In this document: in pieces, positions 23,962-30,212 of the stretch
Numbering within the stretch: position 1 is the stretch's first letter
Layout: each line of letters opens with the position of its first letter
The notes under the pieces: generated by a model
Database searches by the model: none
Told to the model about the DNA's origin: nothing
Seen by the model: only the letters and a program-made list of their open reading frames with translations
Position numbers and translations under genes: made by a program
DNA from: a virus
Length of the DNA stretch: 30,212 nucleotides
Virus record (IMG/VR): IMGVR_UViG_3300045009_000228
Span: 1-30,212 of that record
Reading direction: 5' to 3' (one strand)

Positions 23962-26240
23962 TATGGTTCCTCTGGACACTCTTCGCACTGTCCTTCAACT
24001 GCATTTTGTACATCGAAAACGTATATTACAGGAGCAGCTTTAAGATCATTATCTGATAAATTTAATCCTTGCATATTTTTCGTAGGAATTTGTTGCATTT
24101 TTACAATTTGACCGTGAAATTGATGTTTACAAGGATCATCAAATGATGGCATATAACCTACTGGAATTAATTTATTTCCTTTTGGGAATGTTTCTAAATT
24201 AGCATTTATACCAGGTCCTATGTATTTGTTGGCATCTCCATTTTCGGTCCATTCATAATTTGTAAATTCATTAATATTGAATGCAGGAAAATAAGGTACA
24301 ACCTGAGAATTTATAAATGTTGGACCAGCTTCGGCAAAGAAAGTAAATCCTGTTGTTATGCCAGAAAATCCACCAGATCTTGCTCCATGTGGAAGAAAAA
24401 TATCAAATGCAGGCCATGCCTGAGAAAAAGTTACACCAGTAATACCAGCAGCCAACGATAATCCTGTAGGAATTCCACATGTACATCCAGACGTATTTCC
24501 CGAACCTCCAAATTCAGGATAAACAAAAACTACAGAATCGCCAGAAATTCCCTCATATGCTTTTGGTATGAATTGTACTTCTTTCCAAGCATATTTAAAT
24601 GCTTTAGATTTTGTTGGTATAGGATCTACTTCAAATTCACCAGAAGATTCATATGCTGTAGCACCTAAAATTAATGCATAAAAAGAATCACTTGTATCAT
24701 TAACACAACAGACAACATACTTAAATATATTCCATCTTTCTTTTAATTCTCTTAGTTTATAATATTTGTCTCTTTCCTCAGAGATACCTTTGCGTATATT
24801 GATATATTCTTTAATAAAATTTACATTTTGGAATGAAGCACCCGAAGGATTTTCTTTAGTAACTTCGGATTCAATATACAAAGTTGTACCAGAAATTGGA
24901 CCAATTTCTTCTATATCAAACATGCTCTGCCACATGTAACCAGATAATCTATTTGTACCTTCGTACTCAAACGTATTTCCCTGATTGGTGTATAGACTAT
25001 AAGTTTGTTCTGGCATAGAACTGTTAAAGTATCCAGAATCATAACTTCCCCATTGGCCATCATCATAAAATCTTCTAGAAGTTACTTTTGGTTTTGATGG
25101 ATTCTCTGGATCAAAATTATTAAAAATATCTGTTTCTATATTTTCAATTTCTTCTGGATTTACCACTCCTTTTATGCCAAGATTAACAGCAGTTAAACCA
25201 AATAATTTACCACCTAATCTAAATTCTTCTCCAAGAGAATATTGAACTAAAAACTTTGTATATCCCTTTGAAACATCACTAAATGAAAAATATGGATTTT
25301 CAAAATCCGGATCTATTCTTTCATAGTAAGATGAAAATGCTCCATTATTTTCTAATTCCATTAAAGATAAATTAGTAATTTCATTAATAGAATTTATCTT
25401 TATTGGCTGACTACCACCTTGTAATCCATATAGTGCATCTACAAGTCCAGTGGTTAAAAATACAGACGGATTTAAAGAAGACATCGTTGAATAGCTTATG
25501 AAGTTAAAGCTATTCAAATCTTTCCAACAGAAAAAATTTGGAACATTATTTTCATCTACTGCATTGGTGGCCAAGTAGTTCAATAAAGATAAGAAATTAT
25601 CCGTATCTATTTTTCTTCCACTTGGATATATTTGATGTTTTTCTTTTAACCAAGCATAATTTTTAGAAGAATCAATAAAATATTCTGAGTCTGCTCCAGG
25701 AGTTCCAGTTTTGGCAAATTTTGCAAATATTTCATTTACCCATGCAGTCTCTTCTTGAACTGATTCTGCTCCATCGCCTCCTCCTGTACCATCTGTTGGT
25801 TCAGGTTGAGGATGTTGTTTTGATATTTTCTTAATGTCTTCTTCGTATAAAAATGGTCTTCGTTGGTTATAAAAATAAAGAGGATCAATGAATTTCAAAG
25901 CAACGATTCTAGATTGATTTCTATCAGAATAATCTGTTGCGTGAACTACCTGATAGATTATAAAATATAAAGTTTTTGTTTCTCCAGAATTATTGTCTAC
26001 CGTATCATTAATTACTACCTTTAATCCATCTCTACCAGTAAAGTTAAAATTTTTCAGAACATCTGAGTGATCTCTTATCAGTAAAGTACCACTACAAAGA
26101 ATCTGTTCTATTCCTTCATCAAATGATATTTGCTCAAAATAACCACTTGAATACTCACCATTTACAAGTGTCCAAGTTTGATCGCTTCTACCGTGAGTAA
26201 TCTCAATACTCACTATATTTTTAATATTGGCTACTGACAT
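23961..26240 (-). CDS. Large baseplate hub protein (gp27/gpD-like N-terminal part)
   Basis: 759 aa, the largest gene here. The N-terminus, SYDI-like in other hubs, reads IVSIEITHGRSDQTWTLVNG, then FEQISFDEGIEQILCSGTLL (35-54) and IRDHSDVLKNFNFTGRDGLKV, the 'I-x-ES-... G-x-L-x-I-x-D... L-N-F-x-G-x-E' pattern of T4 gp27 and cyanophage hubs. A low-complexity Pro/Gly linker (QHPQPEPTDGTGGGD) follows near residue 145. The middle is beta-rich. A late Gly/Phe-rich section has CTCG, and the C-terminus ends QCEECPEEP. It is much longer than T4 gp27 (391), so extra domains are present. The start has GGAGATATAAT and overlaps the preceding gene by 20 bp. Confidence 0.62.
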   Translation of the reverse strand: MSVANIKNIVSIEITHGRSDQTWTLVNGEYSSGYFEQISFDEGIEQILCSGTLLIRDHSDVLKNFNFTGRDGLKVVINDTVDNNSGETKTLYFIIYQVVHATDYSDRNQSRIVALKFIDPLYFYNQRRPFLYEEDIKKISKQHPQPEPTDGTGGGDGAESVQEETAWVNEIFAKFAKTGTPGADSEYFIDSSKNYAWLKEKHQIYPSGRKIDTDNFLSLLNYLATNAVDENNVPNFFCWKDLNSFNFISYSTMSSLNPSVFLTTGLVDALYGLQGGSQPIKINSINEITNLSLMELENNGAFSSYYERIDPDFENPYFSFSDVSKGYTKFLVQYSLGEEFRLGGKLFGLTAVNLGIKGVVNPEEIENIETDIFNNFDPENPSKPKVTSRRFYDDGQWGSYDSGYFNSSMPEQTYSLYTNQGNTFEYEGTNRLSGYMWQSMFDIEEIGPISGTTLYIESEVTKENPSGASFQNVNFIKEYINIRKGISEERDKYYKLRELKERWNIFKYVVCCVNDTSDSFYALILGATAYESSGEFEVDPIPTKSKAFKYAWKEVQFIPKAYEGISGDSVVFVYPEFGGSGNTSGCTCGIPTGLSLAAGITGVTFSQAWPAFDIFLPHGARSGGFSGITTGFTFFAEAGPTFINSQVVPYFPAFNINEFTNYEWTENGDANKYIGPGINANLETFPKGNKLIPVGYMPSFDDPCKHQFHGQIVKMQQIPTKNMQGLNLSDNDLKAAPVIYVFDVQNAVEGQCEECPEEP

Positions 26241-27003
26241 TAATTATATCTCCAACAGTTTTTAGTTGTGATATAATTGGAATATTAATCATATTTTTAT
26301 TTCCAATAAAATCACTAATTTCCGTTATGGATATGTATCCACCAGTTGGTGTTCCACCAGTATATCCAGCGGTAGAAAAACTTTTTGTAATTATTTCATA
26401 TTCATTTATAAATGAAGTAGGAGAATTTGAGTAATTTTCCAATTGAACATTATTTAAAACAAATCCAGTAAGTAAAGGTTCAGTTATTGGATTCCATGTA
26501 TTATTTGTTTTTCGTAAAATTCTGTATCCGGATGGAACCGTAATACCCTTACTCAAAACTTTAAGTTTGTTTAATTCGTAATCAACTTCAGAAACATATG
26601 CAAAATTATTTGTAGTGTTGAAATCTGCATCGTAAGATACATTAAATTGGACTACTAAATCTCCTGGTTCAACTCTAGCTGCGGTTTGACCTCCAGTTGC
26701 GGTAAAATTAACTGAATTAGAAAATAAAGATTTAAATGTACTTAATTCATTTTCTATTTGTTCTGTAGATGGAGGCAGTTCTATAAATGGATTTAATATT
26801 TCTCCAGTGTATAATGGAATATAATAGTTGGAAGAATCTTTAAAAGTTTTTAAAGAAAAACTATCAAGCAATTCATCATCATTTATTTTTTCAGTATAAA
26901 ACGAAGATTCAATAGCCGAAAAATCAAAATCGATATTAAATGATACAATTGTTCTTTTTGTACCATCAAAATCATAAAAAATTTTTTGATAATTATTAAA
27001 CAT
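26221..27003 (-). CDS. 53: Baseplate wedge protein, gp53-like
   Basis: 260 aa (T4 gp53 has 196). The region ELLDSFSLKTFKDSSNYYIP (44-63) then LYTGEILNPFIELPPS resembles gp53 'ELANAIYGNPQLYWVLLMCNDNYDPYY' in its order: helix, short turn, Tyr-Tyr/Trp, L-x-N/E-x-I-x-x-P-F. A VEPGDLVVQFN (around 111-121) recalls the LysM-like part of some wedge proteins. The C-terminal region ends with a long hydrophobic-polar segment (NKNMINIPIISQLKTVGDII). gp53 joins neighbouring wedges around the hub. The gene lies between the tube-cap and hub genes, in the same operon, 2 bp after its upstream neighbour. No Shine-Dalgarno; translation may be coupled. Confidence 0.55.
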   Translation of the reverse strand: MFNNYQKIFYDFDGTKRTIVSFNIDFDFSAIESSFYTEKINDDELLDSFSLKTFKDSSNYYIPLYTGEILNPFIELPPSTEQIENELSTFKSLFSNSVNFTATGGQTAARVEPGDLVVQFNVSYDADFNTTNNFAYVSEVDYELNKLKVLSKGITVPSGYRILRKTNNTWNPITEPLLTGFVLNNVQLENYSNSPTSFINEYEIITKSFSTAGYTGGTPTGGYISITEISDFIGNKNMINIPIISQLKTVGDIINVSSQY

Positions 27004-27005
27004 TA

Positions 27006-27782
27006 TTATAGTAGTGTTGCTGCTGCTGCCTCAGATTTACTAATAACAAATCCACTATCTCCAACTGCTCCAGTCTCAAACTCTTTAAATACTACACTCA
27101 ATGCTGTAGCAAACGGTTGTCCGTTTGTAAAAAACGTAGGTCTATTCGAATCTAAAGGAACTTTATTTACTGAAATTGATGCTAATACACAAGGCATAGG
27201 ATCTCCTAACCAATCTCTAGTAAGACCTAAATCATCGCCGTCAAATCCTGCAATCCTCAAAACCCATATTGGAGGGGGATAGATTCTTTCTGGGACTCCA
27301 GCATATACTGGGTATGAAGCCTCTCTTAACACATTACATATATCTGCAACTGCCTTAGCTTCAGTTGCATTTTTTGGTATTAATAACCACCCAAATGCAA
27401 ATTCTCTTCTAGCTTCAGACTTTAAAGATAATTCTGTTATATTGGAATACATTTGTTGTGTGGTTGTAGAACTAATATTACTAAAATATGTAAACATGGG
27501 ATCCACAAAGACCCTTTTTAATAAATTTGTAGTTCCTCCGCTATTCAATGCCCCAGCAGCAGTAAGCATTGGTCCAACAGGATTTGCTTCTTCTGAATAA
27601 CCATGTTGGGTTTGAGTTATTAAATTTCCTGGTATTGGTAATGTGATAGTATTAAATGGATTTGCCGCAATATAAATTCTAGTTCTTTCAGTTGCACGAA
27701 CACTATAGTCGCTACAATACATTCTAATACTATAGCCTTGTTCTCCGACATAAGACTCAGATGGAAATTGCCATATTGTCAT
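27006..27782 (-). CDS. Baseplate tail-tube cap/initiator, gp48/gp54-like
   Basis: 258 aa. Matches the general layout of proteins that sit on the hub and start tube growth (T4 gp48 and gp54, both with tube-like folds). The most family-like segment is the C-terminus: MPCVLASISVNKVPLDSNRP then FTNGQPFATALSVVFKEFETG, the 'P-x-x-L-x-x-I-x-V-... G-x-P-x-x-x-x-L-x-x-x-F-x-E' pattern. FGWLLIPKNATEAKAVADIC (about 125-144) and PPPIWVLRIAGFDGDD are also typical. Whether it is the gp48 or gp54 equivalent is unresolved. It is first in the leftward tail operon, starting 25 bp from the divergent gp4 gene, with TATATATA and a weak CGGAAT in front. Confidence 0.6.
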   Translation of the reverse strand: MTIWQFPSESYVGEQGYSIRMYCSDYSVRATERTRIYIAANPFNTITLPIPGNLITQTQHGYSEEANPVGPMLTAAGALNSGGTTNLLKRVFVDPMFTYFSNISSTTTQQMYSNITELSLKSEARREFAFGWLLIPKNATEAKAVADICNVLREASYPVYAGVPERIYPPPIWVLRIAGFDGDDLGLTRDWLGDPMPCVLASISVNKVPLDSNRPTFFTNGQPFATALSVVFKEFETGAVGDSGFVISKSEAAAATLL

Positions 27783-27795
27783 ATTTTTATTCCGT

Positions 27796-27803
27796 TATAT
27801 ATA
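27796..27803. promoter_or_regulatory. Palindromic TATATATA in the divergent gp4 / tube-cap gap
   Basis: The only gap between the leftward tail operon and the rightward gp4 operon is 25 bp (27783-27807). It contains TATATATA, which reads the same on both strands and differs from the late consensus at one position. It ends 4 nt before the gp4 GTG on the plus strand and 13 nt before the tube-cap ATG on the minus strand. It could act as a bidirectional late promoter. Confidence 0.4.
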
Positions 27804-27807
27804 TTCA

Positions 27808-28236
27808 GTGCCGTATAAAACAAAATTTTTACCAGAGCACATAGAAAAATATGTTGGAAATTCATCAAAAATATTATGCAAATCCTTATGGGAAAGAAAA
27901 CTTTGCAAGTATTTTGATGATAACGACTCCGTTATAAATTGGTGCTATGAGTGTTTAAAAATACCTTATCTGTCTCCAATAGACGAAAAAGTTCATATGT
28001 ATTTTCCAGATTTTGTTGTTAAGTTAAAAGATAAAAATGGAAAAGAACAAACGCTGATAGTGGAAGTAAAACCTTATAAACAAACTATTCTTCCAAAAAA
28101 TAAAAAAACAAAATCATTCAAAGAAGAAACTGCTAGATATTTGATAAATGAATCAAAATGGAAAGCTGCACAAAAATTATGCGAAGAAAATAAATGGCAG
28201 TTTAAATTATTAACAGAAAAAAATATATTCAAATGA
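27808..28236 (+). CDS. 4: Head completion protein gp4
   Basis: Needed in T4 to make packaged heads competent for tail joining. 142 aa (T4 gp4 has 150). It aligns along its length: MPYKTKFLPEHIEKYVGNSS (T4 MAYSGKWVPKNISKYRGDPK), SLWERKL, INWCYECLKIPY (T4 IAWGSETAVIPY), YFPDF, LIVEVKPYKQTILPK (T4 FFIEIKPKKETQPP) and ESKWKAAQKLCEENKWQFKLL (T4 TDKWKAAQSLAEKRGIKFRIL). E29, D68 and E86-x-K88 are spaced like a PD-(D/E)XK nuclease active site. The start is GTG, fixed by this alignment; there is no Shine-Dalgarno, and TATATATA lies 4 nt upstream. First gene of the rightward operon. Confidence 0.95.
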   Translation: MPYKTKFLPEHIEKYVGNSSKILCKSLWERKLCKYFDDNDSVINWCYECLKIPYLSPIDEKVHMYFPDFVVKLKDKNGKEQTLIVEVKPYKQTILPKNKKTKSFKEETARYLINESKWKAAQKLCEENKWQFKLLTEKNIFK

Positions 28237-28784
28237 CTCCAGAAGAATTAATACAAAAAATTTCTGATCATAATGGTATCCAAAGAAAAAATAGATTTTC
28301 TGTGAATTTTTCCTCAACTTGTGGAGGTGAAGATATTACTAGTAATGGCGCAGTGCCTGCAATATATGCCACCTTTGGACAAAGGGGAGTTGAATTAACT
28401 CCTGACAGAAACACCGGACCAGGAATTGGAAGAAATATTCCAACAAATCCAACATATGAAAGCGATAACGGATTATTAATAAGATTCCCGGTAGAACAAG
28501 ACTGGGCAACATATAAGATTATACAGGAATGGTTTAATAACTTAAGTTCTTTAAATGCTGGATTAAGCGGTAGAGTTACAGCCATTAAATTTTATGATGA
28601 TTGTGCTAAAAAAGGAAAAGTAATTCTTAACGCATTGACATACAATGGGAATGTAGCATGTAAGTTTACATTCAACGAAGCATTTCCAGCAGTTGTTCTC
28701 CCATTAGAATTTGACTCAGAACCTAATTCTGGGAACTCAACATATGATGTTATTTTTAATTTTAGGAAATATGTCGTGGAGTAA
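28233..28784 (+). CDS. Tail-tube-like protein in the gp4 operon
   Basis: 183 aa. The N-terminus LIQKISDHNGIQRKNRFSVN (6-25) carries the same RKNRF-x-V arm as the three tandem tubes. RFPVEQDWATYKIIQEWFNN occupies the place of 'F-V-D-E-x-x-x-x-Y-K-x-I-x-x-W', and the C-terminal VVLPLEFDSEPNSGNSTYDV then FNFRKYVV is a tube-like last strand pair. It is more distant than the trio and rightward, overlapping the gp4 stop (ATGA) and followed by a gp26-like gene. It may form a specialised ring, for example a baseplate-proximal tube initiator equivalent to gp54, while 27006-27782 would be gp48. That division is an inference. Confidence 0.65.
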   Translation: MTPEELIQKISDHNGIQRKNRFSVNFSSTCGGEDITSNGAVPAIYATFGQRGVELTPDRNTGPGIGRNIPTNPTYESDNGLLIRFPVEQDWATYKIIQEWFNNLSSLNAGLSGRVTAIKFYDDCAKKGKVILNALTYNGNVACKFTFNEAFPAVVLPLEFDSEPNSGNSTYDVIFNFRKYVVE

Positions 28785-28810
28785 AGCCAAATGTTGGAAG
28801 CGAGGTAATT

Positions 28811-29497
28811 ATGAATTTTAAACGAAGATATCCAGAATATTCTTGTGTGTTACCAAGTAAAAATAAAGAAGTTTTCTTCAGACCATTTTTAGTATCAGAC
28901 GAAAAATCTTTACTATTAATTAAAGAAGAAAAAAATACCAGAATAATTTTTAGAACAATTTTGGATTTATTAGAAAATTGTTTTAAAAATATAGATTCAA
29001 AAGAATTGACTTTACAAGATATGGAATATCTTTTCTGTAGTCTTAGATCGAAGTCAATAGGAGAAACAGTTAAAGTAAACTTTACATGTCCTTCAACAAA
29101 AGAAAATATAGAAACAAAAGTTGATCTATCAAAAATAGCAATTGTAGCTGGAATCAAAGAAAAAGAAATATCTTTGGATGAATCTACAAAAATTATATTA
29201 AAAGAGCCAAAAGTATATAAAATTTTAGAAATGAATGGAGATTTTGATACAAAACATTTCCTAAAAGCATCGATATCTAAAATTTATACAGAAGAAAATG
29301 TTCTTGGATGTGATGATATTAGTGAAGAGATTGTAGATCAACTTTTATCAAATTTAACAATTTTTGAATACGAAAAAATAAAATTATTTGTCAATGGATT
29401 ACCAAAAATAACATCAATAATTAGATATTACACAAAAGATGGAATAGAAAAAAGCACAAAATTGGAGGGTATTCTCAATTTTTTTACACATGCCTGA
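28811..29497 (+). CDS. 26: Baseplate hub/assembly chaperone, gp26-like (short product)
   Basis: 228 aa (T4 gp26 has 208). Looks like the T4_baseplate family (gp26): MNFKRRYPEYSCVLPSKNKE opening with the 'F-x-P-x-x-x-x-S/D-E-K-x-L-L' piece FRPFLVSDEKSLLLIKEE (23-40), a helix with DLLENCFKN, LTLQDMEYLFCSLRSKSIGE (66-85), and VNFTCPSTKENIETKVDLSK. The protein is helical and charged, as expected for a chaperone rather than a structural ring. Good GAGGTAATT ribosome-binding site. Its last codons contain a T7 slippery run, and the downstream -1 frame encodes a conserved-looking extension, so this is probably the unshifted product of a frameshifted gene. Confidence 0.82.
   Translation: MNFKRRYPEYSCVLPSKNKEVFFRPFLVSDEKSLLLIKEEKNTRIIFRTILDLLENCFKNIDSKELTLQDMEYLFCSLRSKSIGETVKVNFTCPSTKENIETKVDLSKIAIVAGIKEKEISLDESTKIILKEPKVYKILEMNGDFDTKHFLKASISKIYTEENVLGCDDISEEIVDQLLSNLTIFEYEKIKLFVNGLPKITSIIRYYTKDGIEKSTKLEGILNFFTHA
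29479..29485 (+). promoter_or_regulatory. T_TTT_TTT slippery heptamer (-1 frameshift site)
   Basis: Seven T's placed in the gp26 frame as AAT-TTT-TTT, so the phase T_TTT_TTT is exactly that of a simultaneous-slippage -1 site. The gp26 stop is 9 nt further on. A weak bulged hairpin (GTTA/TAAC and CTTT/AAAG pairs, 29509-29531) follows about 23 nt after the heptamer. No strong stimulator is visible. Confidence 0.65.
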
Positions 29498-29688
29498 CTC
29501 ACAATAATGTTATTTCTTTTTACAAAGTAACACATTTTTTGAGCACAGGCGCAAATATTTCTATAAGCGAATTAGAATCATTAATACCATGGGAAAAAGA
29601 TGTTTATATGCTACAGCATAAGATTTGGTTAGAAGATCAAGAAAAGAAAGCAAATGAAAGACGAAACACCCAACATAAACTATACTAA
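29485..29688 (+). CDS. -1-frame extension of the gp26-like gene (tail-assembly-chaperone fusion)
   Basis: Sixty-seven codons open in the -1 frame relative to gp26, with no ATG or supported start until far inside and no Shine-Dalgarno. Read after slippage at the T7 run, the fusion would be about 292 aa. The extension begins YTCLTHNNVISFYKVTHFLS and contains ISISELESLIPWEKDVYML (25-43), then a charged helix WLEDQEKKANERR. The 'L-x-x-x-IPWE-x-x-x-Y' motif is typical of the C-terminal part of tail-assembly chaperones and of T4-like gp26/gp51-region proteins in related phages. It overlaps the next start by 35 bp. A sequencing error in the T-run is the alternative: it would make this simply the C-terminus of gp26. 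Confidence 0.65.
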   Translation, partial: YTCLTHNNVISFYKVTHFLSTGANISISELESLIPWEKDVYMLQHKIWLEDQEKKANERRNTQHKLY

Positions 29689-30212
29689 TTTTGACTTTTT
29701 TAATATTGATTTTATGGTTCCAGCTCCAGTTCCAACGGGATCAAACGAATATTCTGATTTTTTAGAATCTTCTTCCCAAACAGATTTAAATAATAATCCA
29801 GAAGAACAAACACAAGAAATTGAAACTGTAGATATACCAGATACAAATTATTCTAGCCTAACTACAATAGAAACAAAAAACTCAGAAGAACAATCCAATA
29901 GTAATACAATAGAATCGGCTGTAGATCTTTTACCGCCACAAGAAAATGAAAGTGAACAACCTTCTACTATTGATTTGTTACCCCAAGAAGATAGTCAGGA
30001 AGTAGAACAAGTTTCTACAGTAGATCTACTTCCACAAGAAGATAGTCAGGAAGTAGAACAAGTTTCTATTATTGATTTGTTACCCCAAGAAGATAGTCAG
30101 GAAGTAGAACAAGTTTCTATTATTGATTTGTTACCCCAAGAAGATAGTCAGGAAGTAGAACAAGTTTCTATTATTGATTTGTTACCCCAAGAAGATAGTC
30201 AGGAAGTAGAAC
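29654..30212 (+). CDS. Acidic repeat protein, 5' part; candidate tape-measure position
   Basis: The frame opens at ATG 29654 after a purine-rich AAGAAAG and is still open at the window end (186 codons). It starts MKDETPNINYTNFDFFNIDF, with an acidic, Gln/Ser/Asn-rich stretch up to about residue 85, then 17-residue repeats of the type IDLLPQEDSQEVEQVSI. No known domain is visible. After a frameshifted tail chaperone, tailed phages usually code the tape-measure protein (T4 gp29 equivalent), so this is a positional candidate. An acidic repeat array is not typical of tape measures, so an unrelated virion or decoy protein is equally possible. It overlaps the preceding reading frame by 35 bp. Confidence 0.65.
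   Translation, partial: MKDETPNINYTNFDFFNIDFMVPAPVPTGSNEYSDFLESSSQTDLNNNPEEQTQEIETVDIPDTNYSSLTTIETKNSEEQSNSNTIESAVDLLPPQENESEQPSTIDLLPQEDSQEVEQVSTVDLLPQEDSQEVEQVSIIDLLPQEDSQEVEQVSIIDLLPQEDSQEVEQVSIIDLLPQEDSQEVE
29921..30212 (+). repeat. 51-bp tandem repeat array running off the window
   Basis: Units start at 29969, 30020, 30071, 30122 and 30173 (last cut by the window end). A degenerate 48-bp unit at 29921-29968 precedes them. The three last units are identical where visible; the second (30020) differs at a few synonymous-looking positions. The period of 17 codons keeps the reading frame. Confidence 0.96.

Noticed and set aside
28762-29157. 131-codon minus-strand frame opposite the gp26-like gene.
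   Set aside because: It is antisense to a gene with a good ribosome-binding site and family motifs, and no leftward promoter lies near.
29921-30212. CRISPR-like repeat array.
   Set aside because: The repeats are directly contiguous, keep a 17-codon reading frame and have no unique spacers; this is a coding tandem repeat.

Overview
The window is part of the late structural region of a T4-like contractile-tailed phage (Caudoviricetes, T4 supergroup, distant from T4). It is AT-rich, densely packed with many 1-20 bp gene overlaps, and holds no host-type genes, tRNAs, rRNAs, transposases or integrases. The gene order resembles that of T4-like cyanophages (gp25-6-7-8, then 13-14-15-16-17-18-19-20-67-21-22-23, then a small tail gene, uvsY and uvsW). 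The host cannot be named from the sequence.

Layout. One long leftward array runs from about 27.8 kb down to base 1. In transcription order it encodes a tube-cap protein (gp48/54-like), a gp53-like wedge protein, two baseplate-hub proteins (gp27/gpD-like), gp25-like, gp6, a gp7/gpI-position protein, a gp8-like wedge protein, a small fibre/connector protein, a Cys-rich protein, neck proteins gp13 and gp14, tail terminator gp15, terminases gp16 and gp17, two sheath paralogs, three tube paralogs, portal gp20, acidic core protein gp67-like, protease gp21, an unknown head-cluster protein, scaffold gp22 and major capsid gp23. A strong terminator follows. Beyond it lie another tube-like protein, the recombination mediator UvsY and the helicase UvsW. 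A start codon with a Shine-Dalgarno at the left edge marks one more leftward gene. To the right, a divergent rightward operon starts at 27808 with gp4, a further tube-like protein and a gp26-like baseplate assembly protein. The gp26-like gene carries a T_TTT_TTT slippery heptamer that can fuse it to a 67-codon -1-frame extension. After it comes an acidic protein with 51-bp tandem repeats that runs off the window.

How the genes work together. gp20, 67, 21, 22 and 23 build and mature the prohead. gp16 and gp17 package DNA. gp4, 13 and 14 complete the head and neck, and gp15 closes the tail. The sheath, tube, hub and wedge genes form the contractile tail. UvsY and UvsW serve recombination-dependent replication.

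Most notable points: (1) a probable programmed -1 frameshift in the gp26-like gene; (2) an expanded set of tube-fold proteins (three tandem tubes sharing identical DNA blocks, plus two outliers) and two sheath genes; (3) late-promoter-like octamers (YATAAATA) 5-7 nt before four start codons, suggesting leaderless late mRNAs; (4) a palindromic TATATATA in the 25-bp divergent gap; (5) a head-cluster protein with a microvirus pilot-protein-like motif; (6) cysteine-rich hub and accessory proteins.
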